Assembly (NCBI GenBank): GCA_002118135.1
Contig: BDIU01000192.1
Location: forward strand, 124,001-188,000
Direction: 5' to 3'
Source of the DNA: Trebouxia sp. TZW2008
Taxonomy: Eukaryota; Chlorophyta; Trebouxiophyceae; Trebouxiales; Trebouxiaceae
Length of the DNA stretch: 64,000 nt
A program made the position numbers and the translations under genes. Under the pieces are notes generated by a model that saw only the letters and a list, made by a program, of their open reading frames with translations, made no database searches and was not told where the DNA came from. Numbering within the stretch: the stretch's first letter is position 1; the number at the start of each line of letters is the position of its first letter. Positions 1 to 13,200 of the stretch are shown here, piece after piece.

Positions 1-93
1 CGTGTTCACCACCCGGATGAATTGACCTTTGTTCAGGCGCACTGCTTTTCCTTGTCGAGCAGGAATGGTGACTAGCGTTGACCCCACAGCCAT
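1..93 (-). CDS. DUF1989 (urea-carboxylase-associated) family protein, first exon, partial
   Basis: The minus strand opens with an ATG at 93 and stays open for 31 codons to the window edge. The peptide contains TIPARQGKAVRLNKGQ followed by FIRVVNT. This matches the N-terminal signature of the DUF1989 family (xIPAxxGxAxRLxxGQxxRIxxT), found beside urea carboxylase in bacteria and as single proteins in algae and fungi. The family's biochemical role is not settled; a link to urea, allantoin or other nitrogen metabolism is usually proposed. No in-frame Met lies upstream before a stop, so 93 is the best start. The rest of the gene lies outside the window. The family call rests on this short motif alone; the reading frame itself is safer. 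Confidence 0.5.
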   Translation of the reverse strand, partial: MAVGSTLVTIPARQGKAVRLNKGQFIRVVNT

Positions 94-1248
94 TTTGAGT
101 CCCAGGGCTCTCAGTGCACGTTGCGGCAAGATACAATGCAGAACTGACGTTTTCGTCAAGTCCGCTCAGGCCAGTGCTCAGCGTATACGCGCCTGCAAGA
201 CGCAGCTTTCACGAAGCGAAGCGTTTCATGGTTGAGACCGGGGTCAAAATGTGGGGTTGACGTGATCTGACTAAAGCATCTATCCAGTTACTAATTTAGA
301 CCTTTTGAACAGGTGCTTTCAAGCACATTCCAGCCAACGTTGCAACTGAGCGTGCGGCATTCGTCTGTGCTTACAGTGTCCTGCTTGCTGCCTGTTGCAA
401 CGATGCAAACTCACCAGCTTGAACAAAGTGAATTCTGGCATGCACGGCTGTTGAGCTATGCGCTTTCAAAAAACGGCCTCCAGATTGAACCTGAATTTCA
501 ATTTTATATTGCATTACATTACATCACGTTACATTGCATTGCATTGCGTTGCGTTGCATTGCATTGCGTTGCATTGCGTTGCATTACGTTACATTACAGT
601 CGTAGGGACCCAGCAGGGGGTCAGACAATGTCAACAGCAAGCACATTTGCAGGGCCAATGGCAAGGTCATGTGGTGTTGATCATGCGGATTTGACAAGCT
701 GCACTGCAAGCATGTGCTGTCCTCTGAAACTGTCAGTATTTGCGGCGAACTTGTCAGCCAAGTTGTAAGATTTGTTCAATTTATCGATGACTTCGAAGTG
801 CAACAAAAAGAATTTGTAGCTCTACAAGACCTCTTCAGCAAGGTGCGAGATTTTCATTGCATTTGTGAACTGCAGGAGTCATCTGCTGAGCCCATCCTTG
901 TGCCATAACAAAGCATACATTATGTTTCACATCAACAAACCTTTTGAAATAAGACATGTACAGCCCAGCCAGTTGAGACTTGAATCACTCTTCTGAAGTC
1001 ACCTTTTTTGCTGAAAAATTTGACTGCATGGTCTGCTGGTGCAGTCAGATGCTGTGCCCTTATGTAGCAGATAAGACGACATTTGCGACTGCCGTGAACT
1101 GAAGTGACTTTTGTGAAAAGAGACCAGCTTGCACCACCTCAAAGTGCAGGTGACATTTACGATTCAGCGAGCATGCATTGCAATGTCTCAGTGAGAGAAC
1201 CCGGGAGAGACTGTCATGCTGTAGAACGGTCGCCACAGCATGCCAGCT
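94..1248. other. Intergenic spacer between two minus-strand genes
   Basis: This lies between the stop of the pullulanase gene and the start of the DUF1989-like gene, and should hold the 3' flank of the former and the promoter of the latter. I see no convincing coding exon. Open frames at 313-768 run through a pentanucleotide repeat and carry no protein-like signature. Confidence 0.5.
513..597. repeat. Pentanucleotide microsatellite (CATTG/CATTA/CGTTG)n
   Basis: About 16 tandem 5-bp units of the type ATTGC/GTTGC/ATTAC, with C/T and A/G variation. It lies in the spacer upstream of the DUF1989-like gene. Confidence 0.9.
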
Positions 1249-4200
1249 TCATCCTCCTTTATTTGGCTGTACAAACACTGCTGCTGTGTAGCCTGGGACA
1301 ACTAATTTGACTGTGTTTTGGCCGACAGCTATGCAGTGGCAGCCATCATAGTAGCTCTGCTCCCTCTGTAGGTCATGCAATCGCAGCATACTCTGACCTG
1401 CACAATTGACATTCACAGTTGCAGTCAGACTTGTTCGGTCTCGTACAACCTCCATCAGGCTGGTTCTTTCTGCTGAAACCTCAACCAGGCTTGATCTTTC
1501 TTGTGAAACCTCAACCAGGCTTGTTCTTTCTTGTGAAATCTCAACCAGGCTTGATCTTTCTTGTGCAATTGCAACAGCATCACTTGATGATAGAACAGCA
1601 GATATTCAAGTCGGCAAGCAGGTGGTGTGTCAAACTAAGCAATGGGTGCACAGGTTGAAGATTCACAGAAGCATGCAAACCAATATGTTGCTAATGCTCT
1701 TCTGGGTCTCCATAGTCAAGTGTTGCTGTGCAAGTGAACTGGTTGTCACACTGACGCACAGTCCGGTGGTTTGGGGTAAATTCCCTGGCATCTGTGACAG
1801 AAACACACGTGCCAAGCGTTGAGACAAGAACGAACAAGCATTTTGGTAAAGGATAAACCCGGAAAAGACTTGCCCAAGATTCTCCCCTTTTTGAGCCTAA
1901 AAGGGATACGGGGTACAAGGCTTTCTAAAATGAAGTTCCAAAAAGATACGGAAAAGATGAAAAGACGTGCGTGTCATTACAATGAGATTGAAGGATGCAA
2001 AAACTATTGGCATTTCATGCACCCAGCACTGTCTGCTCATACCTGATGGCACATCAAAGGTGGCTTGTTCAGAGCTGGCGTTCAGCACTACTAGGGTTCG
2101 TTCGTGCGCCGAGTCATGAGCTGCTTGGCCATTGCTTGCTGCATCTGCATTTGCCAGCTGCATGACAACCAATCCTGGCACCTACAAGAGCGACAGCAAG
2201 ACTGCAAGCCCACAACTGTCATGCCAGCACACTGTAGGCAAACGGGATTCTTTTGTGCGCTGCATCATGAGCTGCCTGGCCATTGCTTGCTGCATCTGCA
2301 TTTGCCAGCTGCCTGACAACCAAACCTGGCACCTACAAGAGCAAGGGCAAGAATGCCAGCTTATAACCAGTCATGCCAGCACACGTTAAAGGCAAGCAGC
2401 ATCTGGCTGTGTGTTGGATCATGAGCAGCTTGGCGGTTACTCCCTGCATTTGCATTTGCCAGCTGCATGACAGCCGATCCTGGCACCTGCAAGAGCAGGA
2501 GCAAGAATGCAAGCTTATAACCAGTCATGCCAGCACAGAAAGGCCTCGAGAAGTACATCATAGAGCTGCAGCACTGAGAGATGCATAACACAGCAAGTGC
2601 TGGGGATGTCTATGAATGCTGACAGACTGATTAACAAGGTGTGCATTACTTTGCCTCATTGCTCACGATGAAACCAAACTTGCCATGATACAGTAAACAG
2701 CATGTGGGCAAGCAGCATGTGGCTGTGTGTTGGATCATGAGCAGCTTGGCCGATACTCGCTGCATCTGCATTTGCCAGCTGCATCACCACTAACCCCAGT
2801 ACCTGCAAGCAAATGTGAATCAAATTTGCCACAGGTTTTGCTGCCATGTATACAAGTAAATCAAGTGCGATTTTGAACATTGCGCAATTCAATTCCCTGT
2901 TGTTTCTCTGCTCGCTGCTGGAAGTGGGATTGGGGTCTTGAAGTGTTTCAGATGTGTCCATGTTGCAGATCAACAAGCAGTTGATCATGCTGCTGCTGCT
3001 GCTGCTGCTGTTGCTGCTGTTGCTGCTGACTATAAGGTCAATATCTGGAGTTTCATGGTGATCAAATGCAAATGCAGATGCTGAAAATCAATAACACTCC
3101 ATGGTTGTCAAACACACCTGAAAGCCTGGACTTTTGCTTTCTTGTCTTTTATGTCTTTTCATTTCTTATGTTTCATTTTGTTCTACGTACAAAAGTGGTC
3201 ACACCTGCTGCGGTCCAGTGTTGAGAAAGGTGAGCTGTTTGTGAATGGCTTCACTTGAGGGTAGCCGGAACAAGGGGGAGGAGTAGCGCAGCTTCAATAG
3301 CACCAAGAACTGATCCCTGCAGCATGGATAGTATCAGAATACGCAAAGACAAAGGAAACAAAGATAACGAGAAACATGCGCCAGCGTGCGTCACAATGGG
3401 AGCATCTGTGAACAGACGCAGCCTGGAATTTTCAGCACACTGTCTTTAGCAAAAGAACTTCATCTTAGCGGCAAGTAAAGGATGATGTACCTGCATTGCT
3501 TGATCAGCTCTGGGGAGGGCTGCAGCTCTGAAACCAGCTTGGGCTTGTGCACTGGCCAGGCCGCCTTATTCTTGCTGCTAGGTGCTAGGCCAACGCCAAA
3601 ATTGTTGGTTTCATAGCTCCAGTCGAGCTTGTTATACCAGTCCCCTGTGGTAATGCAATACAATGACAAAAACTTGCAAAAGCAGATGCTTGTTGTTGCT
3701 GCTGGACGTGAGCCCCAACATCTCAATGATTAGTCTTGTAGCTCCAACCCAGTTTACTGTACCAGTCTCCTGAAACCGTATGGCACAGTGGTGACTCACT
3801 CTATGGATGTTCATGCAAACTTGGCTATACTCAAACATCATGTTGCTGATTGTTCAACCTCAAAGCAGATTCAATGGCCTGACAGTTCTAATCCAGCTTG
3901 CTATATCAGCTCCCTAATGAGTACAACTTGTAAGTCATTTGATGACTCATTCCGTAAAGTAGCAATCCACTGCGCATGTTGAAGCCGAAGTATTCTGACA
4001 CGCAGCTTGCTTGCCTGGAAGCAACAAGATTTCTTTCCTCCAGAGCAGCAGTCAGTAGAGCTTTGACCTATGCATGGCCTCAAAGCATACCTGACCCCGC
4101 TATCTCACTGTGTCTATGCTGAAAGTCAAGGAAGCAAAAGCGAGCTAGTTCCAGCAGCTTACCTGAGTTATACGAATCCCTGTCTAAGCTCTTAGACCTG

Positions 4201-7200
4201 AGAAGGTCGCTGCCAGCATGGAAAAAGGCCACTCCCTGCAACAGAAACAGCTGTATCATGTCCAGTAGCCTTGAAAAAGCTATTTTCAATCGATTTACTG
4301 CCTCTGTATGCGCTTAGCAGGCTCACAAGATTGCACTAAGCAGCCAGCAAAATGACGATGACGTTTAGCAAACCAAGCGACAACAGCAAGAGCGACCAGA
4401 CGGCATACCGACAAAACACAAGGGCTGGTGTATGTCCCTGTCACAGGCTAGCGCTGGGTATCAGATGCAGCTGCTAAAATCATACTGTTTCCAATGGCTT
4501 CTATTTTGCAGAGATCCGATACCGTCTTATTCATTGTATCATCAGCTTTTGTTTCTGCACTGATTGTCTACGCATGTATGCAACAATGCATGGCATCACA
4601 CGCAATGAAAGTAAGAACTGTGAGTCGTGCACAGTCAGCATGCAAGCAATGTTGCGGTTTGCAGGCAAAACCAAATGGTGCAAAACATGTGAGCTTGTGT
4701 ATGGCCAATGCCGGGAGTCTCCATGCCCAGAATCATGACTTCACCAGGTGATTGTTGAATGAATGAAGTGCTGAATTCTGCAGCAACCATCAGTGAAATG
4801 CGTCACCAGCAGTGACCAGGGGACTATACACGAGGCTAGTGCATGAGTGCAGGCTTCAATACTAATCAGTTTTAGCCACATATTAACTCTGGGAGATAAC
4901 AGTAGGAACGTAGTGAACACCCGCATATTCTGGGGATGTACAGCCCCGGCAGGATCACTGCGTTGGGGGATGGGTATATGGGGTTGTACAGTCCCTCTGT
5001 GAGGTAATGTACAGCAAGGATGCACATGCGATGCACAAGGATTCTACAGGAGTTACCTGTGAAAGAGCAACAGTGGCTAGAGCCAGTATGTTGATGCGAC
5101 ATCTGTCCTCAATGGACGTCCCATCCCTGGCCTTCATTATCACCTGCGCGTCAGCCACCGCTTTCTTGAAATGCAATTTACTGCTGACAAATGCAGTGCC
5201 ACGGATTACAGACACGGATCACAGTCGTTCTTATGCTCAAGCGATGTGAGCCATATACTCAATGCAAAACTATGCAGCTTTGCTTGGAGTAAGATGCTGG
5301 CAGAGTACAAGTTGCTCGAGGCAGTTGAGTCTGTGCAGATGGATTTCTGACAGATGAGCTAACAGCTAACATTGATGCCAGTACAGCGCAAAGGGGTCAA
5401 GCAGATGGGCAGGCAGCAAACCTGGTCAAAGAGGGTCTGTCCATCGTGGCAGTCTGCATAGTTGACTGTTTCCCAGGGTTGCTTTGCATATGCTGATGGC
5501 TGTGCACTGTAACAAAATGCACGCCCTGCCTTCACTTCCCCCTGCAGCACCATCGCTGCTTCAGACAATTACCATGACCACTTGAGGAAAAAGAGGTTGC
5601 TTGTCTCCCAGGGCTGCTTGGCATAGCCTGATGGGCAAGCACTGTAAGAGAGCCACGCCCTGCTTTCACTTCTCCCTGCAACACCCTTGTGAATGGTTAC
5701 AGTCATGGCAGTCTGCATAGTTGACTGTTGCCTAGGGTTGCTTTGCGTAGACTGATGGCTGTGCACTGTAGGAGAACTCACGCCCTGCCTTTACTTCTCC
5801 CTGCGACAAAGCGAGTGTGTCAGACGTAAAAATGTGACAATATTTAGGAGAAGCTGACATTCTCCTAGGCCTGCTTTAGTTAGGCTATTGGCTGCGCATC
5901 ATAGAAAAGTCATGTGCCTGCTTTCACTTCTCCCTGCAGCGCCATAAGGTACCTAAGACAAACAAAGCACCACTACTTGAGACACGAGATTGCTTGTCTC
6001 CCAGAGCTGCTTGGCATAGGTCGATGGCTGGGCACCGTAGGAACTTTTTTGCTCTGCTTCCACTTTCCCCTGCAGGGATGAGTGTAATGCTGTCATGTGC
6101 AGTCTTGCTGGGCAGCAAGCAACAGCACTATATCGCAACCGGCCAAGCTAGTTTACAGCAGCTGATGCTCAGGTGATACATCTAGTGACCAACTAGCCTT
6201 TATGCATGCTAACTGAACCCTGCAGAGCATGCTGCATATGGTTGTCCGCTCTGAGCTGGTCCTTCTGTTACGTGATGAACAGAACAGTTAAAAGCAGCTT
6301 TGCACAGCAGCCATGTACAGATGCAAGGGCAGAGTTCAATCAGCAGGAAAAGTCATGCAAAGGTGTGCAGTGACCAACTGCTCTCAAGCATGCCAACTGA
6401 CCCCTGCAGAGCCTGCTGCTTATGGCTGCTGCTCTTAGCTGTTCAGACTATTATGCGACAGACAGTTGCAAGCAGCTCAGCACAGTAGCCAGACACAGAT
6501 GCAAGAACAGAGTTCAAAGCAACTCAACTTGCAGCACAACAGGCAAGCATGCAAGCAAGCAGATGAGCAATCAGTCCAAAATGCATGCCTGGAATGGCCA
6601 ATGCAAAGGCGCTGTTGTCAACAAGCACTGCCAGCAGCAAGCTGACACCCAGACTCTGACAATGTGCCAAGTGGAGCCGGAACACATCACACAGATACTG
6701 TAATTCACAACATAATAGTAACAATCACCCGAGGCGTTTGGCAACTGCGCGAACTGCAGCTGGAGGCCATTACAGAGGCTTGAATTAAATCAATTCCATC
6801 ACAAGGGCCAGCATCAGACATGACAAAGCCTACTCATGCTTTTATCGCAACGACTTCATTTGCAGCCGTGCAGAAGAATGATGGACATCAGGACCACTGT
6901 CCCTCAAGAGCCTGTTGACTCCTGCATTCTTGCATCATAGCAGTTGTCACATGCCTTGGAGCAGCCATGTCACAAGGTTGGCAGTCAGTCAGATGCAGAC
7001 TTTTGTCAGCCATGCTTGAAGACAGCTTTAGCTTTGCATGCCAAGAGCCTGACCACACCTTGTAGCTTTCCATCTGATAATCCTGCAAGTTGCCAGCCAC
7101 GGAGAGGCGCAGCTGATCAGTGTACTCTAGCAGCAACTCCTGCTGAGCTTGGGCGCTCATCTCTTCCTGCATGAACTTGTTGCTGGCTGTACTGAGACCT

Positions 7201-10200
7201 GCAAACAGAAGGCTCATCTTGTGCATTGCAAGAAACCTGTCGTGCCCAAGCTGCTCAGTTTTGCATACAGGTAAGTCATGTTTTATGGTTGCAAGTTGCC
7301 AGCCATGGACAGGCACAGCTGATCAGTGTACTCCAGCAGCAACTCCTGCTGAGCTTAAGCTCATCCCTTCCTGCATGAGCTTGTTGCTGCCTAAACTCAG
7401 CCCTGCAGGCATTGAGTCAACTTTGATAAAAACAAGTCAACTCAATGCGCCTGCAATATACCCATGGTGCTGACGGTGCTCAGAGCTGCTACAGAGCAAC
7501 TCATGTTGGGCATTGCAACATGGCACGTCACTGCGGCGTGTCCTCACTGTGCTGCAGCAGCAATTCTTGCTGAGCTTGAGCGCACCTCATCCTGCACGAA
7601 GTTTTTGCTGAATGTGCTCAAGCCTGCAGACAACAGTTGTCTCAATGGCACATCTAGCACAGGAGCGTGTAGCAGCAACAGGCATGCGGCATCACGAATG
7701 GCATCAATGATCGGGAACACACTAGCTGAGCCCATCCTTAGAACAAGGGGGGAGGCGAAGGGGCCGCCACCAACCACACTATCCCTGAAGCGGGCATTGA
7801 AGCAGCCAGAGCCTGTGATGCAAATGTGCAGCTGTGCTTTTGGCTAAAGGCCAGTATTGCGAGAGGTATGACTGTTTTTGAGACACCCCATCTGTGATGC
7901 AGCTTTACAGCAGAGGGGGGACAATGTTACACCACCACGAGAGAAACAGACTCACCTGTGACCCAGCCTTGGAACAGGGGGGAAGCAAAGGGGCTGCCGC
8001 CCACAACCGCATCCCTGAAGCGGTCATTGAAGGAGCCCAGGCCTGTGCCGCCAATGTTCAGCTGGCTTGCGTTCACACCCCGCTGGTTGCTTGATACCTG
8101 CAAATCATGCGCAATCATCTCAGCAAAGCTGATTCATTGATGCCTGACAGCTGTTGTGATCACACAGAGGAAGCTCCTGTTGTGCTGCCAATGTTCAGTT
8201 AGCTTGCTTTCACACCCCTCTGATTGCTTGATACCGGCAGATCATGAGCAATCATCTCAGCAAAGCTGATTCATTGATGCCTGACAGCTGTTGTGATCCC
8301 ACACAGAGGAAGCTCCTGTTGTGCTGCCAATGTTCAGTTAGCTTGCTTTCACACCCCTCTGATTGCTTGATACCGGCAAATCATGAGCAATCATCTCAGC
8401 AAAGCTGATTCATTGATGCCTAACAGCTCATATGATGTACACATAGGAAGCTCCTATGGAGGTGCCAATGTTCATTTGCTTTGCATTCACACCCCTGTAA
8501 TTGTTTGACAGCTGCAAGTCGTGAGCAGCTTAGCAAAGCTGGCATTCACGCCTCTTTGATTGCTCGACATTTGCAGATTGTGTGCAAATCAGCTAAGACA
8601 GACTAGCTGGTGCATGAAAAGCCTGCTGGGTGATGCAGTCTGCACAAACGCAGGGGTGGCAGGCTCTGAACAAGGGGCAGGGAGGGGGGCAAAGGGGGCG
8701 GCAGTCTTTCACAGGCAGATATGGACTCAGCTAGTTGCCATGATTGCGAGAAGCATATGGTACTCATGTGAAAAGCGTGTGCACACAGCCCTGTCAACTT
8801 GAAAGCAGACCCTGGAGTAGCTCACAAACGCTCTGCTTTGACAAATGCCCTGAATTGCATTGATCCTGACTTTGCAAGATGCGGTCCATAGCATTTCTTT
8901 GCTATGAGCCTTGGCACTAGGGTCTGGATGCTGACCTCACCAAAGTCCCACGCCTCCCCATAGATGTACAGGGCTTTGCCATCGACTCCATCCTTCTCTA
9001 CAGTCAGCTCATCTAGGGCTGCCTGAATCTTTTTCATGGTGCTCAGCATCAGATGACCCATGATGTCAAAGCGGAATCCATCCACCTGCAGCATTTCTAA
9101 CCGCAATTATGCACAACTCCATGATGACTGAATGGCTGCTGATAGCTTGGAAGCAATTGACTGTTTCTGCATGCTCCAAGCAAGATCATGAAATCTTCTT
9201 AGCAAGCATGCCAACAAAAATGATGATGATGTATTCAGTGTGGTGGCTTTGCAAATCAAGTTCACTTTCAAGCAGGTCAGATGACAGTCTGCATGATCAT
9301 GCTCTAGCTTGTTGCTCGTGGCATCAGCACCTTGTGGTTCTTGGCCTAATGCACCATGTCATTGACGACCAGGCTCTTGCACACAGTATCATACTTGCAA
9401 ACCACACAACCTCTTGTCTCTCTATGTCAAAGTGAAGGCAAGATGGCGTGAGCACCTTGTAGTCTCTGGCCCAATGCACCATGTCGTCAATGACCAGCCT
9501 CTCACACATGGCATGCTCTGATGCTGTGTTGTTGCAGCAGGTGCTCATGCAGATGTCACCATTCTCCATGCGTCTGTAATAGTAGCCAGGGACCACTTTG
9601 TCCAGCACAGAGTATCTGGTATGCTGACCTGCAAACAAAAGTGTAATGCTACTAGACAATCATCTCAAGTCTTGAAAGCTTTCACAGAAGACTGATAAAT
9701 ATATTTGTGGTATCAAGTGACAATTCTGATGCTGACCTGCAAGCAGAAATGCATGCCTTTCATGCAAGAGTCTGTCTGGTCTGCGCAAAAATGACCAGGC
9801 TCCATACGTCTGTAGTAGTAGCCTGGCACCACCTTCTCAAGCACAGAGTATTGGTTACGCTGACCTGCAAGCAGAAAACGGAAGCCTGTCAAGGAAGCTG
9901 TACCTTGTCATTGCATGAGATAGATCACTGCCTGTTGAAAGAAGAGAGCAAGCACGAGAGTCTTCTGGCTGTTCCTTACCTTCCAAGACAGATCAATCGG
10001 TGGTAGCAGTGATGTGCTGACATGTGGACCCCTTGCAGCCAAAGAACCAGGTAAACACGTGCACATTGTCAATCATCACCCTTGGCAAAAACAGTCACAG
10101 ACATAGCTGCTGCTTAACATGCCATCAAACCTCACTATCAGTTTCTGCCACAGACAGGACAACAAAGGAAGCCTACCCGACAGCAGCATACACACAGATG

Positions 10201-13200
10201 TGCAACAATAAGATAGACGATGACTTAGCAAACTCCGATACAAGCAGGTGTGGGAGATCTAGCACCTGCTGCAAAAGTGTGGTTGTAGACCACATCCAAC
10301 ACCACCTTCAACCCTATGCCATGCAGGCTTTGCACCATCTGACGGAACTCCAGAACCCTGGCAGAACCATCAGGATCAGTGGCATTACTGCCCTCTGGAG
10401 CCATGTAGTGCACTGGGTCGTACCCCCAGTTGAAACCATCTTCATCAGCAATGGCAAGCAGTGCTGCTTGCTGCTCTTCACCATCTATAGCATACTTGGA
10501 CAAGTCATCCTGCACAGAAACACAGGCAATGCATCACAGACAAAGAAGAAATAGCAGACAGTTCAGAAAGAGACTAACAACAGATGAAGTACTTTTCATC
10601 AGCAATGACGAGCACTGCTGTTTGTGGCTCTTCACCATCTATGACGTACTTGGACAAGTTTTCCGTCCTGCAAGAACCATCCAATATCAACTTTGAAACT
10701 TGGTGTACAAGACCTGCCTTCAGCTTTTCCAGTTCTGCAAACTTTGCAAAGTAATAAATCTATCCATTGCAGCACATTGGATCAGCCTAATACTGACCAT
10801 CTATCAAAGCAGCCGCCCCCATTTGTCATCAAGACACCTTTACAGTGGCCAGGATTCCTTCCTCAGGCATTGAATCATAGTCACAGGAGGGGAGCAGGCG
10901 CTTATGATTGCTGAAGGTACCAATTACAGTTGATGTGAACACTGAAGAACCGTTGATTGTGCCTGAGTCTATATGAGCTGAGCGCTGTCAGCTGCCTCAT
11001 GTTGTTGTCATCACACCTTCACAGAAAGACAGGGCTTGGGTCAGACACAGACATTGCACTTGTGCTGATGTGCATGATAGGTCACGCTATCAGAGTTGTT
11101 ACCTTGAAAGTGGCTTGCTTTTTTATGCGCTTAGGCATTGAACAGTAGTCATAGGAGGGCAGCGGGTTCACATGACTCAGCCCGGCCGACTGCTGCCTTC
11201 TTCCAATGCATATCAAATACAGGATCACACTGGATGTGCATTGGTTGTGCAATTAGCTTGGGCACAGTGGCGATACGCTGTTGTCACACACACCTTGATA
11301 GCGGCTTGGTTCTCTATGCGTTCAGGCACTGATCCGTAGTCGTAGGAGGGCAGCGGGTGCACATGACTCAGCCCGGCTGACTGCTGCCCTCTTCCAATGC
11401 ATAACAACAACATGACCATACTAGATGTACATTGGTTTTGCAACCAGCTTGTTCACACTGGCGATACGCTGTTGTCACACACACCTTGACAACGGCTTGA
11501 TTTTCTTTGCGCTCAGGCACTGAACCGTAGTCATAGGAGGGTAGCAGATGCACATGACTCAGCCCAGCTGACTGCAAAGACTTGAGGTGTCTCACTCCAG
11601 CTGAGTCTTGCTCAGTGAAAGCCAGGTACTTGCCACGCTGCTGTTCAGGCACTGTCTGATCGCTTATACTGCAGGCAGCAGAATTGCTGGAATTGCACGT
11701 TTCACTTTTTCACTGTTTAGTGACCTGAAGGCATCAAGTGTTTGATCTTGACAAAATGGTAGGTGCACACGACTCAGCCCAGCTGAGTGCATGCTCTCAA
11801 GGTATCCCATGCCAGCTGACTGTCTTGCTTGACAAATGACAGATATTGCAATGCCACTGTAGAAAGTGTCTGGTCACTCAGACTGCAGACAGCATGAATA
11901 CACTATCAGCAGGGCATCTTTGACAACAGTGCAGGCTTTCTGACAACCCAGTGAGTGCTCAGATTTTCACAGGCCTGGCAAGACAGCACATTGGAAAGTT
12001 GCTCATACTTGCTGGGATCCTGTTGGGTGCATACAGTAGCAATTAATGGACCCAAGACACATCTACATAGAGCCATCATGTTTCAGTGCAAGGCAAGGCA
12101 GCACAGCTGAAGCAGACCCAAGTAAGACGTACTAGACTAGCAAAGCAGGCACTGTCCTTGTGACTCTGTCCGTAAGCGCAGGGCACATTGTGCTGTGTCA
12201 GTTTGTAGCAAATACAGCAATGTTGCACCGTGAACATTTGTGATATTATGGCAGTACCCGAGACATCTGACTTGCAGCTCATACATGCGATCATACCTGA
12301 AATCTCTGATATGCAGCTCATATATTGAGGCATCAGTCCAAGGAGCAATTGAAGGAGGCTTGTGAGATGACCAGTCCGCTGGCATGGTAGACGCGCCATT
12401 CAGCGATACTATCTGCAGAATTGGCAAGTTGAGAGTCAGCGGTTTGAGTTCCAACAATGTCAACGGCCTGTCATGCAATATGCTGTGTGCAGCAAACTTT
12501 TGCAGCTTATGGCAGCAAGAGGCTTGTGAAATGACCAGTCTGCTGACATAGTGGAAGTGTTGTGTAATCACACTATCTGCATCAACTGCGGGTTGCCAAT
12601 CAGCCCACAACAGCACCACGGCATCCTGTTCTTCAAGACGTCCCGTCAAATGATGTGAATGCAAAACTTGTTGAAAGCAATGTCTTGTGGCTTTTGACAA
12701 GAGCTTGGTCCGACATCAAAGCATTGGCGCTATCAAGCTTGCTACATACCTGTACTTCACACACGTCCAGGACCATGGCTGAAGCGTGTCATGAGAGCAT
12801 TATTAGTACTGTAATAATCAATGATGCTATTGTGACAGCAGTCATGCTGAGTCTGCAGTGCCCTGTTTGCCATAGAATTTGTTGAACTTGCTTGCTATTC
12901 AGTGGTTGCTCTTGGCATCATGTCTGACCTAGAAAGTCAAGCTGCTAAACCTGTATGTGCGTACCATCTTGTGCTGTACACACGTCTTAAGTGCATTTGG
13001 GCACCAGTGCTCAGTGAGCTAGAATGACTTTCGTTGCGTCCAAAACAGCTGGGTAAAGCTGCCGACCTGTGTGTGGGTACCATCTGCTGCCAAGCTGAGA
13101 GAGTATGGGTCTGTGGTGGTCAGGGTCTCCACTTGCTGGCTGTCTGGGCAGAAGACCGTGATGCGGTACTGAAAGTACTTGCCTTGCCAGCTGCTGGGAC

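Noticed and set aside
313..768. Open frame through the pentanucleotide repeat (plus strand)
   Set aside because: The frame is open because the 5-bp repeat cycles through all three phases without stops (HYITLHCIALRCV-like). There is no start context, splice partner or homology.
2101..2815. Alternative (mutually exclusive) exons in pullulanase
   Set aside because: The extra copies break off after about 25 codons and lack the rest of the exon and a proper donor, so they cannot replace the true exon without losing the C-terminal domain.
4741..5025. Minus-strand frame with [19 protein letters not shown] as an extra pullulanase exon
   Set aside because: It has no counterpart in limit dextrinases. 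The exons on either side (5057-5143 and 4163-4235) already join in phase and give the continuous family sequence.
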